From Chryseobacterium sp. (GTDB taxonomy: Bacteria; Bacteroidota; Bacteroidia; Flavobacteriales; Weeksellaceae), in NCBI RefSeq assembly GCF_008831505.1, contig NZ_CP044507.1:2604001-2668000 (forward strand): DNA of 64,000 bases, read 5' to 3'. Below, piece after piece: positions 35,273 to 43,131 of this stretch. Below the pieces are notes generated by a model that was not told where the DNA came from, did not search any database, and was given only the letters and a program-made list of their open reading frames with translations. The position numbers and the translations under genes were made by a program. The first letter of the stretch is position 1. Each line of letters opens with the position of its first letter.

Positions 35273-36349
35273 ATGAAATTCAGAAATTTACTTCACTGGA
35301 CTGTTCTTTTTCCAATTATTTCCGCGCTGTTCTACTTGAGCGGCATATTAAATACATCAATTTTTACGAATGTGATTGGCGCCTTCCTGCTGTTCGGAAC
35401 CGTTCTGGCAGCTGTGCATCATGCTGAAGTTGTGGCTCACCGCGTGGGCGAACCTTATGGGACCATTATACTGGCAATATGTATTACGATTCTGGAAGTT
35501 GGTCTTATCGTCTCATTTATGCTCTCGGGCAGCGAAGGAGCCATGACCTATGCCCGGGATACGGTATTTGCAGCCGTTATGCTTATCCTGAACGGTATTC
35601 TGGGAGTCTGCATCGTAGCGGGAAGTATGAAATATAAGGAGCAGTTTTTTATGCGCAGCTCTGCAACTACCTACCTCGTAAGTCTTGTTGCTATACTTGT
35701 ACTTACGCTCATATTGCCCAATTATACCTCCAGCGTACGCGGGCCGTTTTATACAGAAACGCAGCTCGTCTTTATATCATTGGCCTGTCTGGTAATTTAC
35801 GGCTCCTTTCTGATGTTCCAGACGGTCCGTCACAGGAATTACTTTGTTGTAGCAGAAGCTGATAAAACAGTGCATGAGGCCGACCCGCCCTCTAACTTTA
35901 AGACCATTTCCAGCTTGCTCCTGTTAATTATCTGTTTGGCTGTAGTGATATTCATGGCAAAAGGACTTTCACCCGTTATCGAGAATTTTGTAAAGACGGT
36001 GGGCGCGCCGCGGGCACTCGTAGGTGTCATTATTGCGTCGGTGGTACTGCTTCCGGAGGGACTGGCTGCCATCCGCGCGGCACGGAACAATCAAATACAG
36101 ACTTCAATCAATTTAGGCCTGGGTTCCGCGCTTGCCAGTGTTGGGCTTACCATTCCCGCCATCTCGGTGGTTTGCATCATTTATGATATCCCATTTGTGC
36201 TTGGCCTGGATATGAAATCAATTATCCTGCTGGCGCTGTCTGTGTTTACGGTGATGCTGTCGCTGAGCCGCGGAAAAACAAATCACCTTTACGGCGCTGT
36301 GCTGCTGGTGAACCTTGCAGCCTACATCTTTTACGTAATAGTTCCTTAA
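35273..36349 (+). CDS. calcium:proton antiporter, ChaA type
   Basis: 358 residues from ATG 35273; a TTG nine codons upstream is rejected for lack of support. About ten or eleven membrane segments. Two inverted Na/Ca exchanger repeats: HRVGEPYGTIILAICITILE (first acidic repeat) and VVLLPEGLAAIRAARNNQIQ (second). It exports Ca2+ or other cations for H+. A central polar loop near 200-220 separates the halves. It ends at a bidirectional terminator. Confidence 0.88.
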   Translation: MKFRNLLHWTVLFPIISALFYLSGILNTSIFTNVIGAFLLFGTVLAAVHHAEVVAHRVGEPYGTIILAICITILEVGLIVSFMLSGSEGAMTYARDTVFAAVMLILNGILGVCIVAGSMKYKEQFFMRSSATTYLVSLVAILVLTLILPNYTSSVRGPFYTETQLVFISLACLVIYGSFLMFQTVRHRNYFVVAEADKTVHEADPPSNFKTISSLLLLIICLAVVIFMAKGLSPVIENFVKTVGAPRALVGVIIASVVLLPEGLAAIRAARNNQIQTSINLGLGSALASVGLTIPAISVVCIIYDIPFVLGLDMKSIILLALSVFTVMLSLSRGKTNHLYGAVLLVNLAAYIFYVIVP

Positions 36350-36376
36350 ACTAAAAACTATATCAGTACAAAATAT

Positions 36377-36405
36377 AAAGAGGTGAGTTGATGGGTCACC
36401 TCTTT
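36377..36405. terminator. bidirectional intrinsic terminator
   Basis: Perfect 10-bp stem AAAGAGGTGA and TCACCTCTTT, loop of 9, followed by TATTTAT. It lies between convergent chaA-like and truncated haemoglobin genes. Confidence 0.8.
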
Positions 36406-36434
36406 ATTTATACCGTCTCCGACTGGCTGAAAAG

Positions 36435-36815
36435 CTATAGCTTCCGGGCCATTTCCATTTTATGTCCCATAAGATTCGCAATGTTTGTGGCTTTATAGAT
36501 GGCCAGGTCCGCCATTTCGCCGCTGAAGTTTTCCTCCACGGTTTCCGTCCACAGTTTTATCCAGTGTGCAAAGTGTCTTTTTTCCATAGCCACTTTTTCA
36601 TTTATAGGGAAATGCATGGCCATTGGATTGCCTTTGTAGGAAATCTGGCCAAACAAAAGCGTTTCCCAGAAGGCGTACATCTTAGGTAAGTGGTGGCTCC
36701 AGTCTACCTTTGCCACATCACTGAAAAAGAACCCAATGGTTTCATCACGGCCAACCTTATCATAAAATGTATTTACAAGGAATTCAATATCTTCCCTGCT
36801 TTCTAACTTTTTCAT
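36435..36815 (-). CDS. group III truncated haemoglobin
   Basis: 126 residues, the size of group III truncated globins. NTFYDKVGRDETIGFFF holds the B10 Tyr, HLPKMYAFWETLLFG is the E-helix region, and the proximal His lies in HFAHWIKLW. These proteins bind O2, NO or peroxide through haem; group III members are often linked to microaerobic or nitrosative conditions. It is convergent with the antiporter and divergent from the YkgJ gene, across a GC-rich hairpin region. Confidence 0.93.
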   Translation of the reverse strand: MKKLESREDIEFLVNTFYDKVGRDETIGFFFSDVAKVDWSHHLPKMYAFWETLLFGQISYKGNPMAMHFPINEKVAMEKRHFAHWIKLWTETVEENFSGEMADLAIYKATNIANLMGHKMEMARKL

Positions 36816-36914
36816 GCGGTAAAATTACGGCTTTTAAAACAGTCGGAATATGACTGCAGTCACTACTTGTTTTTTGGGCGGACATTTCGCGCTATGCGCT
36901 ATTACTCCTCAGTC

Positions 36915-36975
36915 GGCGGCGCCGCTTCGCTGCGCCGCCTCCCTGCGGGGTAGCCGCTCCTATCGCGGCCGCAGG
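36915..36975. repeat. GC-rich double hairpin, candidate dispersed repeat
   Basis: Hairpin 1: GGCGGCGC (36915-36922) and GCGCCGCC (36932-36939), loop of 9. Hairpin 2: CCTGCG (36942-36947) and CGCAGG (36970-36975), with an inner GCCGC/GCGGC stem (36953-36957, 36965-36969). It is far richer in GC than surrounding intergenic DNA, and only one copy is in the window. It has no terminator T-tract. The 36816-37011 gap holds no other feature. Confidence 0.6.
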
Positions 36976-37011
36976 TTGCGCTGGAGATACACTTCTGAAA
37001 TAAATATGGCG

Positions 37012-37019
37012 TATTTTTG
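37012..37019 (+). promoter_or_regulatory. -7 element (TATTTTTG) for the YkgJ gene
   Basis: Matches TAnnTTTG and ends 4 bases before the ATG at 37024. This supports that start over the long upstream reading through the hairpins. Confidence 0.55.
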
Positions 37020-37023
37020 CCGC

Positions 37024-37515
37024 ATGGATCTTGAATTCTACAAAAATCAGGCGTCTTTGAAACAGAAAGACCACCGCAAAACGCTGGAGGCTCTGAAAAA
37101 GAAACCACCCAAAAACCTCGACTATCTGGTGCAGGAAGTCCATGAAGAAGTTTTTAGGAAGGTGGACTGCTTGCAGTGCGCCAACTGCTGCAAAACTACC
37201 GGTCCGCTATTCACCGACAAAGACACCGAACGTATCGCAAAACATCTGCGGATGAAAACCTCAGATTTTGAGTCCAGATATCTGAGGACCGACGAAGACG
37301 GCGACAAAGTGCTGCAAAAACTGCCCTGCTGGTTTTTAAATGCCGACAATACCTGCTCCATTTATGAAGTGCGGCCCAAAGCCTGCCGGGAATTTCCGCA
37401 TACGGACCGGAAAAAGATATATCAGATCAATCACCTCACCATCCGGAATACTCTGATCTGTCCTGCCGCTTTTGAGTTTGTAGAAAAAATCCGGCTCCGC
37501 GCAGGACTGAGGTAA
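37024..37515 (+). CDS. YkgJ family cysteine-cluster protein
   Basis: 163 residues from ATG 37024. KVDCLQCANCCKTTGPLF is the N-terminal Cys cluster, and CWFLNADNTCSIYEVRPKAC is the CxxY-x-x-RP-x-x-C signature, followed by REFPHTD and a final Cys in LICPAAF. The cluster likely binds iron or zinc. Family function is poorly defined. The start is set by the -7 box 4 bases upstream; an earlier ATG at 36850 would translate the GC-rich hairpins. Confidence 0.9.
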   Translation: MDLEFYKNQASLKQKDHRKTLEALKKKPPKNLDYLVQEVHEEVFRKVDCLQCANCCKTTGPLFTDKDTERIAKHLRMKTSDFESRYLRTDEDGDKVLQKLPCWFLNADNTCSIYEVRPKACREFPHTDRKKIYQINHLTIRNTLICPAAFEFVEKIRLRAGLR

Positions 37516-37546
37516 TCCGGGCGGACGTATATCACCGTTCTTCATC

Positions 37547-37575
37547 AAAAAAGAGCAGATATAAAATCTGCCCTT
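37547..37575 (-). terminator. intrinsic terminator of the TPR gene
   Basis: On the minus strand AAGGGCAGAT and ATCTGCTCTT (G-T pairs tolerated) with a 5-base loop, then TTTTTT. It lies 14 bases after the stop at 37590. Confidence 0.8.
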
Positions 37576-37589
37576 TCATGAGTCCTCAT

Positions 37590-38960
37590 CTATTTCTTTC
37601 TGGCTTTCACCTTTTTTACCTCATCTTTCATAAACGGGTACTTCTGAAGCATATCCTCTGCAATGGATTCATCCAGTTCAAGCGCTTTCTCCAGGTCTGC
37701 ACGGCCGGATTTCTCATCATTCAGATGAAACCGGCAGTTGCTTCGCTGATAGTAAAGCTCAGCCCTTTGATGTTTCAAAACAGCCCTGTCCAAAAGTGTA
37801 ATGGCCTCCTCGTATTCACCCAACAGCATTAAAACCTCTGAATATGCATACCAGTTATAAAACCTTTCGGGTTCCTGGGTCACCAGTTTCTTCAGGCAAT
37901 TAAGGCTTTCTTCAAACCTTCCCGATTCAATATAAAGGAAAGCCATTCTTTTCTGATAATCAAGATTATTCTCATTCAGTGCTGTGGCTTCCTTTGCAAA
38001 ATGCAGCGCTTCCTTCATTCCGCCCATTTCTTCATAAATATAACTTTGCTCCATCATTGACTGATAGAACTGCGGATCTTCCACCATGGATTTCTGAAAG
38101 GCAGCAAGCGCCTGTACAGGCTGTTTAAGCTCACGGTAGCAGAGACCGATTTTATAATAGGTGAAGGCTTTCGTAAACTCAACTTCAAGCATTTCCTGAT
38201 ATACTTTGATGGCTTCATCATACTTCCCTAACGCTTCAAGACAGGCAGCTTTGTTTCCGTAAACATTAACCGAACCCGAGTTGATCGCAAGCAGATAGTC
38301 AAAAGCTTTAATTGCCTCCTCATAATTCTTCCGGTTAAAGAAAAACTGGCCATACTCATACCAGGCAGTTTCCGAGAAGGGAAAACGGTCCAGGTAGGAA
38401 TTCATAAATTCCACAGCCTCCTCATATTTCTTGAGTTCGTTCAGGCAGACCAGACAGTTTTCAAAAGAATACTCGTCGTTAGGATCAAAAGTTAGGGCAA
38501 GTTTATAATGCTTCAGTGCGCTGAAGGGATCCTGCAGATTTACATGTTCATCGGCAATGAAGTTATGGAGGAAATTCTGCTCCTCTTCCAGTTTCAAAGC
38601 CTTCTCACAATATTCAATTGCTCTTCTGGGATTCCCCAGGTTAGAATAATATTTGGCACAGCACACCAGAAAATCCGTACTGTCCATACAGGATTCAGAA
38701 AGCTCAGCAATTAAACGGCGGGCGGTACTGTAATCTTCAAGTTCCAAAAGAACCTCCAGCTGCTTGGTTTTAATCTCAATGGAATTGGGATGCAGTTTCA
38801 GACCAAAATTCACGGCCTGCTCTGCGTAGGAGATATCACCAAGTTCCAGATAGTATATAATGATATCTTCCAGCTCCTCACTGTCGAAGTAATACTCATC
38901 ATTATTCTCTATCATATCTTCGAACTTTTTTGCAAGTTCGTTTTCAAAAAATTCTTCCAC
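37590..38960 (-). CDS. tetratricopeptide repeat protein
   Basis: 456 residues from a GTG directly preceded by an in-frame TAA, so no longer start exists. About eleven TPR units with typical spacing are visible, for example FLVCCAKYYSNLGNPRRAIE, AWYEYGQFFFNRKNYEEAIK and VYGNKAACLEALGKYDEAIK. No signal peptide, so probably cytoplasmic. It ends in a basic tail (KKVKARKK). It is likely a protein-interaction scaffold. It follows glmM on the same strand, 84 bases downstream. Confidence 0.9.
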   Translation of the reverse strand: MEEFFENELAKKFEDMIENNDEYYFDSEELEDIIIYYLELGDISYAEQAVNFGLKLHPNSIEIKTKQLEVLLELEDYSTARRLIAELSESCMDSTDFLVCCAKYYSNLGNPRRAIEYCEKALKLEEEQNFLHNFIADEHVNLQDPFSALKHYKLALTFDPNDEYSFENCLVCLNELKKYEEAVEFMNSYLDRFPFSETAWYEYGQFFFNRKNYEEAIKAFDYLLAINSGSVNVYGNKAACLEALGKYDEAIKVYQEMLEVEFTKAFTYYKIGLCYRELKQPVQALAAFQKSMVEDPQFYQSMMEQSYIYEEMGGMKEALHFAKEATALNENNLDYQKRMAFLYIESGRFEESLNCLKKLVTQEPERFYNWYAYSEVLMLLGEYEEAITLLDRAVLKHQRAELYYQRSNCRFHLNDEKSGRADLEKALELDESIAEDMLQKYPFMKDEVKKVKARKK

Positions 38961-39044
38961 TTATTTTATGTGCAGTCCAACCAATGTATGAAACCGGGTT
39001 CCAAACTTTGACTGAACATTTAATTATACTTATCACTGCTGACC

Positions 39045-40427
39045 TTAGATCAGCGTTTTGATCTTTGCTATCATCTCATCTCCTAAACGGTCAGCTTCTT
39101 CCTGGGATTTCGCTTCCGTATAGATACGGATAATAGGTTCTGTATTGGACTTCCTAAGGTGCACCCAATTTTCTTTAAAATCAATTTTAACACCATCTAC
39201 CACGGAAACCTCTTCATTTTGATACTCTTTTTCCATCTTTGTTAAAAGTGCGTCCACATCTATGCCGGGGGTAAGTTCAATTTTCTTCTTGCCCATGAAG
39301 TAGGCAGGATAGCCGGCACGGAGTTCTGAAACCGTCTTACCCTCTTTCGCAAGATGCGTAAGGAACAGCGCTGCACCTACCAGAGAATCCCTGCCGTAAT
39401 GCAGGTCCGGGTAGATGATTCCGCCATTTCCTTCACCACCAATCACCGCGTTTTTCTCCTTCATCAGGTTCACCACATTAACCTCACCAACGGCACTCGC
39501 AAAATACTGTGAGTCGTGGGTCATTGCCACATCCCTAAGCGCGCGGCTTGAGGAAAGGTTGGAAACCGCCACTCCCTGAGTATGCTTCAGCAGGTAATCG
39601 GCAACGGCAACCAGGGTGTATTCTTCACCAAACATTTCCCCGTTCTCATCGATTAATGCCAGCCGGTCTACGTCGGGATCGACTACAATTCCCAGATCTG
39701 CTTTTTCCTTGATAACAAGCTCGCAGATATCTGTCAGGTGCTCCTTTAAGGGCTCAGGATTGTGCGGGAACTGTCCGTTTGGTTCACAGTAAAGTTTTAT
39801 GACCTCACATCCTAATTTTTCCAATAGCGGTGGAAGAGAAATGCCCCCAGTTGAGTTCACCGCATCCAGCACGACTTTATATTTCCTGGCCTGCACTGCC
39901 TGCGCATCAACCATTGGCAATGCCAAAATCTTCTGTATATGGATGTCAAAAGCATCTTCCCGGCCTTCATATTTTCCAAGATCATCCACCTCAGCAAACT
40001 CAAAATCCTCTTCTTCGGCGATCTTCAGTACTTTTGCCCCTTCATCAGCATTAATAAATTCGCCTTTCGCATTGAGCAGTTTCAGAGCGTTCCACTGCTT
40101 GGGGTTGTGCGAGGCTGTAAGGATAATTCCGCCCTGCGCCTGCAGCTCAGGAACCATTACCTCCACCGTAGGTGTTGTGGACAGTCCCAGGTCCACTACA
40201 TGTATTCCCAGTCCCTGAAGCGTAGCCGTAACCAGGGAATTTACCATGGCACCGGAAATACGCGCATCGCGGCCGATGACCAGCGTAAGGTCTTTTCGGT
40301 TGTGAGAACGCTGGAGCAGCGTCCCGAAAGCAGCTGTAAATTTTACGACATCAACAGGTGTAAGATTGTCATTTACCTTACCTCCAATGGTACCTCTGAT
40401 ACCGGAAATGCTTTTAATCAAGGACAT
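39045..40427 (-). CDS. glmM: phosphoglucosamine mutase
   Basis: 460 residues. Catalytic Ser106 in TASHNPKQWN, metal-binding DPDVDR, sugar-binding GEGNGGI, and a C-terminal phosphate-binding RKSNTEPIIRIY. The layout and length fit GlmM rather than a larger phosphoglucomutase; relatives in this group are annotated as phosphoglucosamine mutase. It converts glucosamine-6-P to glucosamine-1-P for UDP-GlcNAc, peptidoglycan and LPS. A -7 box lies 24 bases upstream of the ATG. Confidence 0.9.
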   Translation of the reverse strand: MSLIKSISGIRGTIGGKVNDNLTPVDVVKFTAAFGTLLQRSHNRKDLTLVIGRDARISGAMVNSLVTATLQGLGIHVVDLGLSTTPTVEVMVPELQAQGGIILTASHNPKQWNALKLLNAKGEFINADEGAKVLKIAEEEDFEFAEVDDLGKYEGREDAFDIHIQKILALPMVDAQAVQARKYKVVLDAVNSTGGISLPPLLEKLGCEVIKLYCEPNGQFPHNPEPLKEHLTDICELVIKEKADLGIVVDPDVDRLALIDENGEMFGEEYTLVAVADYLLKHTQGVAVSNLSSSRALRDVAMTHDSQYFASAVGEVNVVNLMKEKNAVIGGEGNGGIIYPDLHYGRDSLVGAALFLTHLAKEGKTVSELRAGYPAYFMGKKKIELTPGIDVDALLTKMEKEYQNEEVSVVDGVKIDFKENWVHLRKSNTEPIIRIYTEAKSQEEADRLGDEMIAKIKTLI

Positions 40428-40451
40428 TAATCTGTGTTTTTAAGTTCTTTG

Positions 40452-40459
40452 CAAAAATA
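40452..40459 (-). promoter_or_regulatory. -7 element (TATTTTTG) for glmM
   Basis: TATTTTTG on the minus strand, 24 bases before the glmM ATG. Confidence 0.5.
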
Positions 40460-40540
40460 GGAATTCCACAGGGAATAAAAGGCCGCAGTTTTCCACAGGC
40501 AATGAGTCACTTTCCGCGTCAAATCCTATAACCGACATGA

Positions 40541-40693
40541 TTATCCGCATCCACAATCGGAGTCGCAGCTGTTTTCCTTCCTTTCCTTACTTCGCATGCC
40601 GAACTTCCTGCGGAATACATTAACGATATAAATGCAGGCCGCAACCAGCAGGACTGCAATAATAATATACTGTATGAGCAAAGTGGTTTCCAT
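40541..40693 (-). CDS. FeoB-associated Cys-rich membrane microprotein
   Basis: 50 residues, ATG at 40693, 4 bases after the feoB stop. One membrane helix (LLIQYIIIAVLLVAACIYIV), a basic stretch (RRKFGMRSKERKE), then a cysteine-rich tail CDSDCGCG. This matches the small FeoB-associated Cys-rich proteins encoded after feoB in many bacteria. It probably assists or tunes FeoB at the membrane, with the cysteines as metal ligands. It is easily missed because of size. Confidence 0.85.
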   Translation of the reverse strand: METTLLIQYIIIAVLLVAACIYIVNVFRRKFGMRSKERKENSCDSDCGCG

Positions 40694-40697
40694 TATA

Positions 40698-42734
40698 TTA
40701 TTTTAAAATCTGATATGCAATAAATGCCACAATGTAAGCCAGGCCGGTCATAGCTACAGTTTGGATCAAGGTCCACCTCCAGCTCTTTGTTTCGCGGTAT
40801 ACCACTGCAATGGTAGAGATACACTGCATGGCAAAGGCATAGTATAGAAGAATCGAGATTCCGGTAGCCAGTGTGAAGATCGGTTCACCGTTGGGCCGTA
40901 CATCGTTTCGCATCTTATCAATAATCTTTTTTTCTTCGGTATCATCGTCCATGCTGTACAGCATACTCATTGTCCCAACAAACACTTCACGTGCCGCAAA
41001 ACTGGTAATAATAGATACACCCATTTTCCAGTCATAGCCCAAAGGTTCAAACACCGGTTCTATGGCCTGCCCTACTTTGGTAAGGTAGGAATGATCCAGA
41101 TGCACATCGGTGGCAACTATTTCACCTTCGTTCCGGGCCGGTCCCAGATAACTGATCACCCAGAGTATCATGCTTACAGCAAGTATTATTTTACCTGCAC
41201 CTGTTATAAAGTCCCAAACTTTGCCCAGCACCAGCCGAAAATCATAGCCAAAGAGAGGCATCTTATAAAGCGGCAGGTCCATAATCAGAAAAGTCTTACT
41301 TTTTTGCCTGATCATCTTTTTCAAAACAATAGCGGATAGAAGTGCTGCCACAAACCCGAGAAGGTACATGGCCAGTAGTGCGATCGCTCTGTAATCAATG
41401 CCCAGTAAGTTGCCTTCTGGAATGACCAGCGCAATGATGATACTGTACACCGGCAGTCTGGCCGCACAGGTCATGAAAGGCGTAACCAAAATCGTAATAA
41501 GCCGTTCCTTTACATTTTCAATATTCCGTGTGCTCATAATAGCCGGAATAGCACAGGCAACCCCGGAAACCAGCGGAACAATACTTTTCCCATTCAACCC
41601 AAATGGCTTTAGGAAGCGGTCCATAAGGAAAATTACCCTGGCCATATAACCGGAATCTTCCAGCAAATACAGGAAGTACAGCAATATTCCTATCTGTGGT
41701 GCAAATATGACAATTCCTCCGAGGCCCGGAATGATGCCCTCGGCCAGAAGGCTGTTCAGGGGTCCTTCCGGAAGAAGGCCGGCTACAGTTTCGGAGAGCC
41801 AGGCGAAACCGCTGTCGATCCAGTTCATGGGATATTCAGCCATGAAGAAGACCATCTGGAAGATGAGCAGCAATATAGCTGTAAAGAATACATAACCCCA
41901 AAAGCGGTGAACCAGCACAGCGTCGAGTTTTTCTGTAAGAAATTCTTTTAGCTGAGGTTTTTCGGAAAGTACTTTTGCAACGGTTTTATCAATGCTTTGA
42001 TAGCGGCGGATGGTTTCCTGTGTCTGCAGCCGTTTGGGGACTATGCATTTGTCTTCGCTGAGATTCAGTTGCTCGTGCACCGAGTCCAGTTTGCCCATAT
42101 AGGTTCCCGAGGAAAGCAGAGTCCAGACCTTGTACTCATTTTTTTCTGTGGTTTGTGCCGCAATTCTCTTAACGGTTTCGCGCTGTTCCAGCGGAATTTC
42201 AAAGGAGGCAGAATGGGTTACCTTAAATTCATTGCGGTAGATAGCCTCCCGTAGTTCGTCAATACCATGCTTCTCTTTAGCATTGGTTTGCAGTATCTTC
42301 ACATCCAGTTCCTGAGCAAGTACCTCAAAATTGATGGCAATGCCGCGTCTTTCGGCTTCATCCAGTTGGTTTGCCACCATGAGAAGGGGTACGCCCAAAT
42401 CCTGAATCTGCCGGAAGAGCAAAAGACCGCGCTTCACATTCATGGCATCCAGGATATAGATTACACCGGAATAATTTTGGATTTCGTCTATCAGGAACTT
42501 GGCAAAAATAGCTTCATCTTCGGAACTGGGATAAATGCTGTAAGAGCCGGGCAGATCTATCACCTCTATTTCCTCGCCTTCAAAGATGTAGTTTCCTGAG
42601 TGGCTGGCTACGGTCACACCCGCGTAATTACCTGTTTTTTGCTGACGGTTACACAGGGCATTAAATATTGTTGATTTACCTACGTTGGGATTACCAACGA
42701 GCAGGACCTGTTTCTTTTCTGGGGGAGTTTGCAT
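40698..42734 (-). CDS. feoB: ferrous iron transport protein B
   Basis: 678 residues from ATG 42734, which follows the feoA stop by one base; a TTG inside feoA is rejected. N-terminal G domain with G1 LLVGNPNVGKST, G2/G3 VIDLPGSYSIYP and G4 VANQLDE, then a guanine-dissociation-inhibitor helix region, then about eight membrane segments with the two Gate motifs (including PLVSGVACAIPAI and TPFMTCAARLPVY) that carry conserved cysteines. It imports Fe2+ across the inner membrane with NTP hydrolysis. It is the middle gene of feoA-feoB-microprotein. Confidence 0.96.
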   Translation of the reverse strand: MQTPPEKKQVLLVGNPNVGKSTIFNALCNRQQKTGNYAGVTVASHSGNYIFEGEEIEVIDLPGSYSIYPSSEDEAIFAKFLIDEIQNYSGVIYILDAMNVKRGLLLFRQIQDLGVPLLMVANQLDEAERRGIAINFEVLAQELDVKILQTNAKEKHGIDELREAIYRNEFKVTHSASFEIPLEQRETVKRIAAQTTEKNEYKVWTLLSSGTYMGKLDSVHEQLNLSEDKCIVPKRLQTQETIRRYQSIDKTVAKVLSEKPQLKEFLTEKLDAVLVHRFWGYVFFTAILLLIFQMVFFMAEYPMNWIDSGFAWLSETVAGLLPEGPLNSLLAEGIIPGLGGIVIFAPQIGILLYFLYLLEDSGYMARVIFLMDRFLKPFGLNGKSIVPLVSGVACAIPAIMSTRNIENVKERLITILVTPFMTCAARLPVYSIIIALVIPEGNLLGIDYRAIALLAMYLLGFVAALLSAIVLKKMIRQKSKTFLIMDLPLYKMPLFGYDFRLVLGKVWDFITGAGKIILAVSMILWVISYLGPARNEGEIVATDVHLDHSYLTKVGQAIEPVFEPLGYDWKMGVSIITSFAAREVFVGTMSMLYSMDDDTEEKKIIDKMRNDVRPNGEPIFTLATGISILLYYAFAMQCISTIAVVYRETKSWRWTLIQTVAMTGLAYIVAFIAYQILK

Positions 42735-42735
42735 T

Positions 42736-42993
42736 TCAGTCTGTAAGGGATTCCACAATTATGAAGCGTGCCTCTTCCTGGCGAAGTGCAATCCGGCTTT
42801 TTTCCTCTCCAAACTCTACATACAGTGGACCGCGGAAGGGTGCCTGGTACAAAATGCGGAAAACAGTTCCGGGCAAAAGTCCCATTTCAATGATTTTACC
42901 GGGCATCTCCAGATGCTCATTATCATATTCCACAATCTTCCCGGAGGTCTTACGCGGGAAGCAGCAAAGTTTGTTGGAAAGATCGTTTTTCAA
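42736..42993 (-). CDS. feoA: ferrous iron transport protein A
   Basis: 85 residues from a TTG at 42993. The protein has the SH3-like FeoA fold: MPGKIIEMGLLPGTVFRILY, FRGPLYVEFGEEKSRIALRQ and EEARFIIVE. TTG is chosen because no ATG lies in frame before residue 30 and a -7 box (TATATTTG) ends 17 bases upstream. FeoA binds FeoB and promotes Fe2+ transport. An AT-rich palindrome overlaps the promoter region. Confidence 0.93.
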   Translation of the reverse strand: MKNDLSNKLCCFPRKTSGKIVEYDNEHLEMPGKIIEMGLLPGTVFRILYQAPFRGPLYVEFGEEKSRIALRQEEARFIIVESLTD

Positions 42994-43010
42994 GCCTGTA
43001 AATTTTGGTG

Positions 43011-43018
43011 CAAATATA
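43011..43018 (-). promoter_or_regulatory. -7 element (TATATTTG) for feoAB
   Basis: TATATTTG on the minus strand, 17 bases before the feoA TTG start. Confidence 0.6.
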
Positions 43019-43020
43019 CG

Positions 43021-43043
43021 TTATTTAAATTTAATCTAAATAA
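43021..43043. promoter_or_regulatory. candidate metalloregulator operator upstream of feoA
   Basis: A 23-base palindrome with arms TTATTTA and TAAATAA and an AT-rich centre. On the minus strand it also contains ATTTAGATTAAAT, itself near-palindromic. It begins 2 bases upstream of the -7 box, where the -33 region should be, a good place for a repressor. The regulator (Fur- or DtxR-type) is not shown. Confidence 0.45.
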
Positions 43044-43078
43044 GGATTGCATGCTTGAGGCGACTTGTAATCAAAAAA

Positions 43079-43108
43079 AAAGCCCGGCTTACGAGTGTAC
43101 CGGACTTT
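43079..43108 (-). terminator. intrinsic terminator of the first GLPGLI gene
   Basis: On the minus strand AAAGTCCGG, 12-base loop, CCGGGCTTT (one G-T pair), then a run of T. It lies 23 bases after the stop at 43132. Confidence 0.85.
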
Positions 43109-43131
43109 CCAATTATAATGAAGTTAATATG

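Noticed and set aside
36850-37023. Upstream extension of the YkgJ gene
   Set aside because: Would translate the GC-rich hairpins; a -7 box lies 4 bases before the internal ATG, and the family N-terminus fits the short form.
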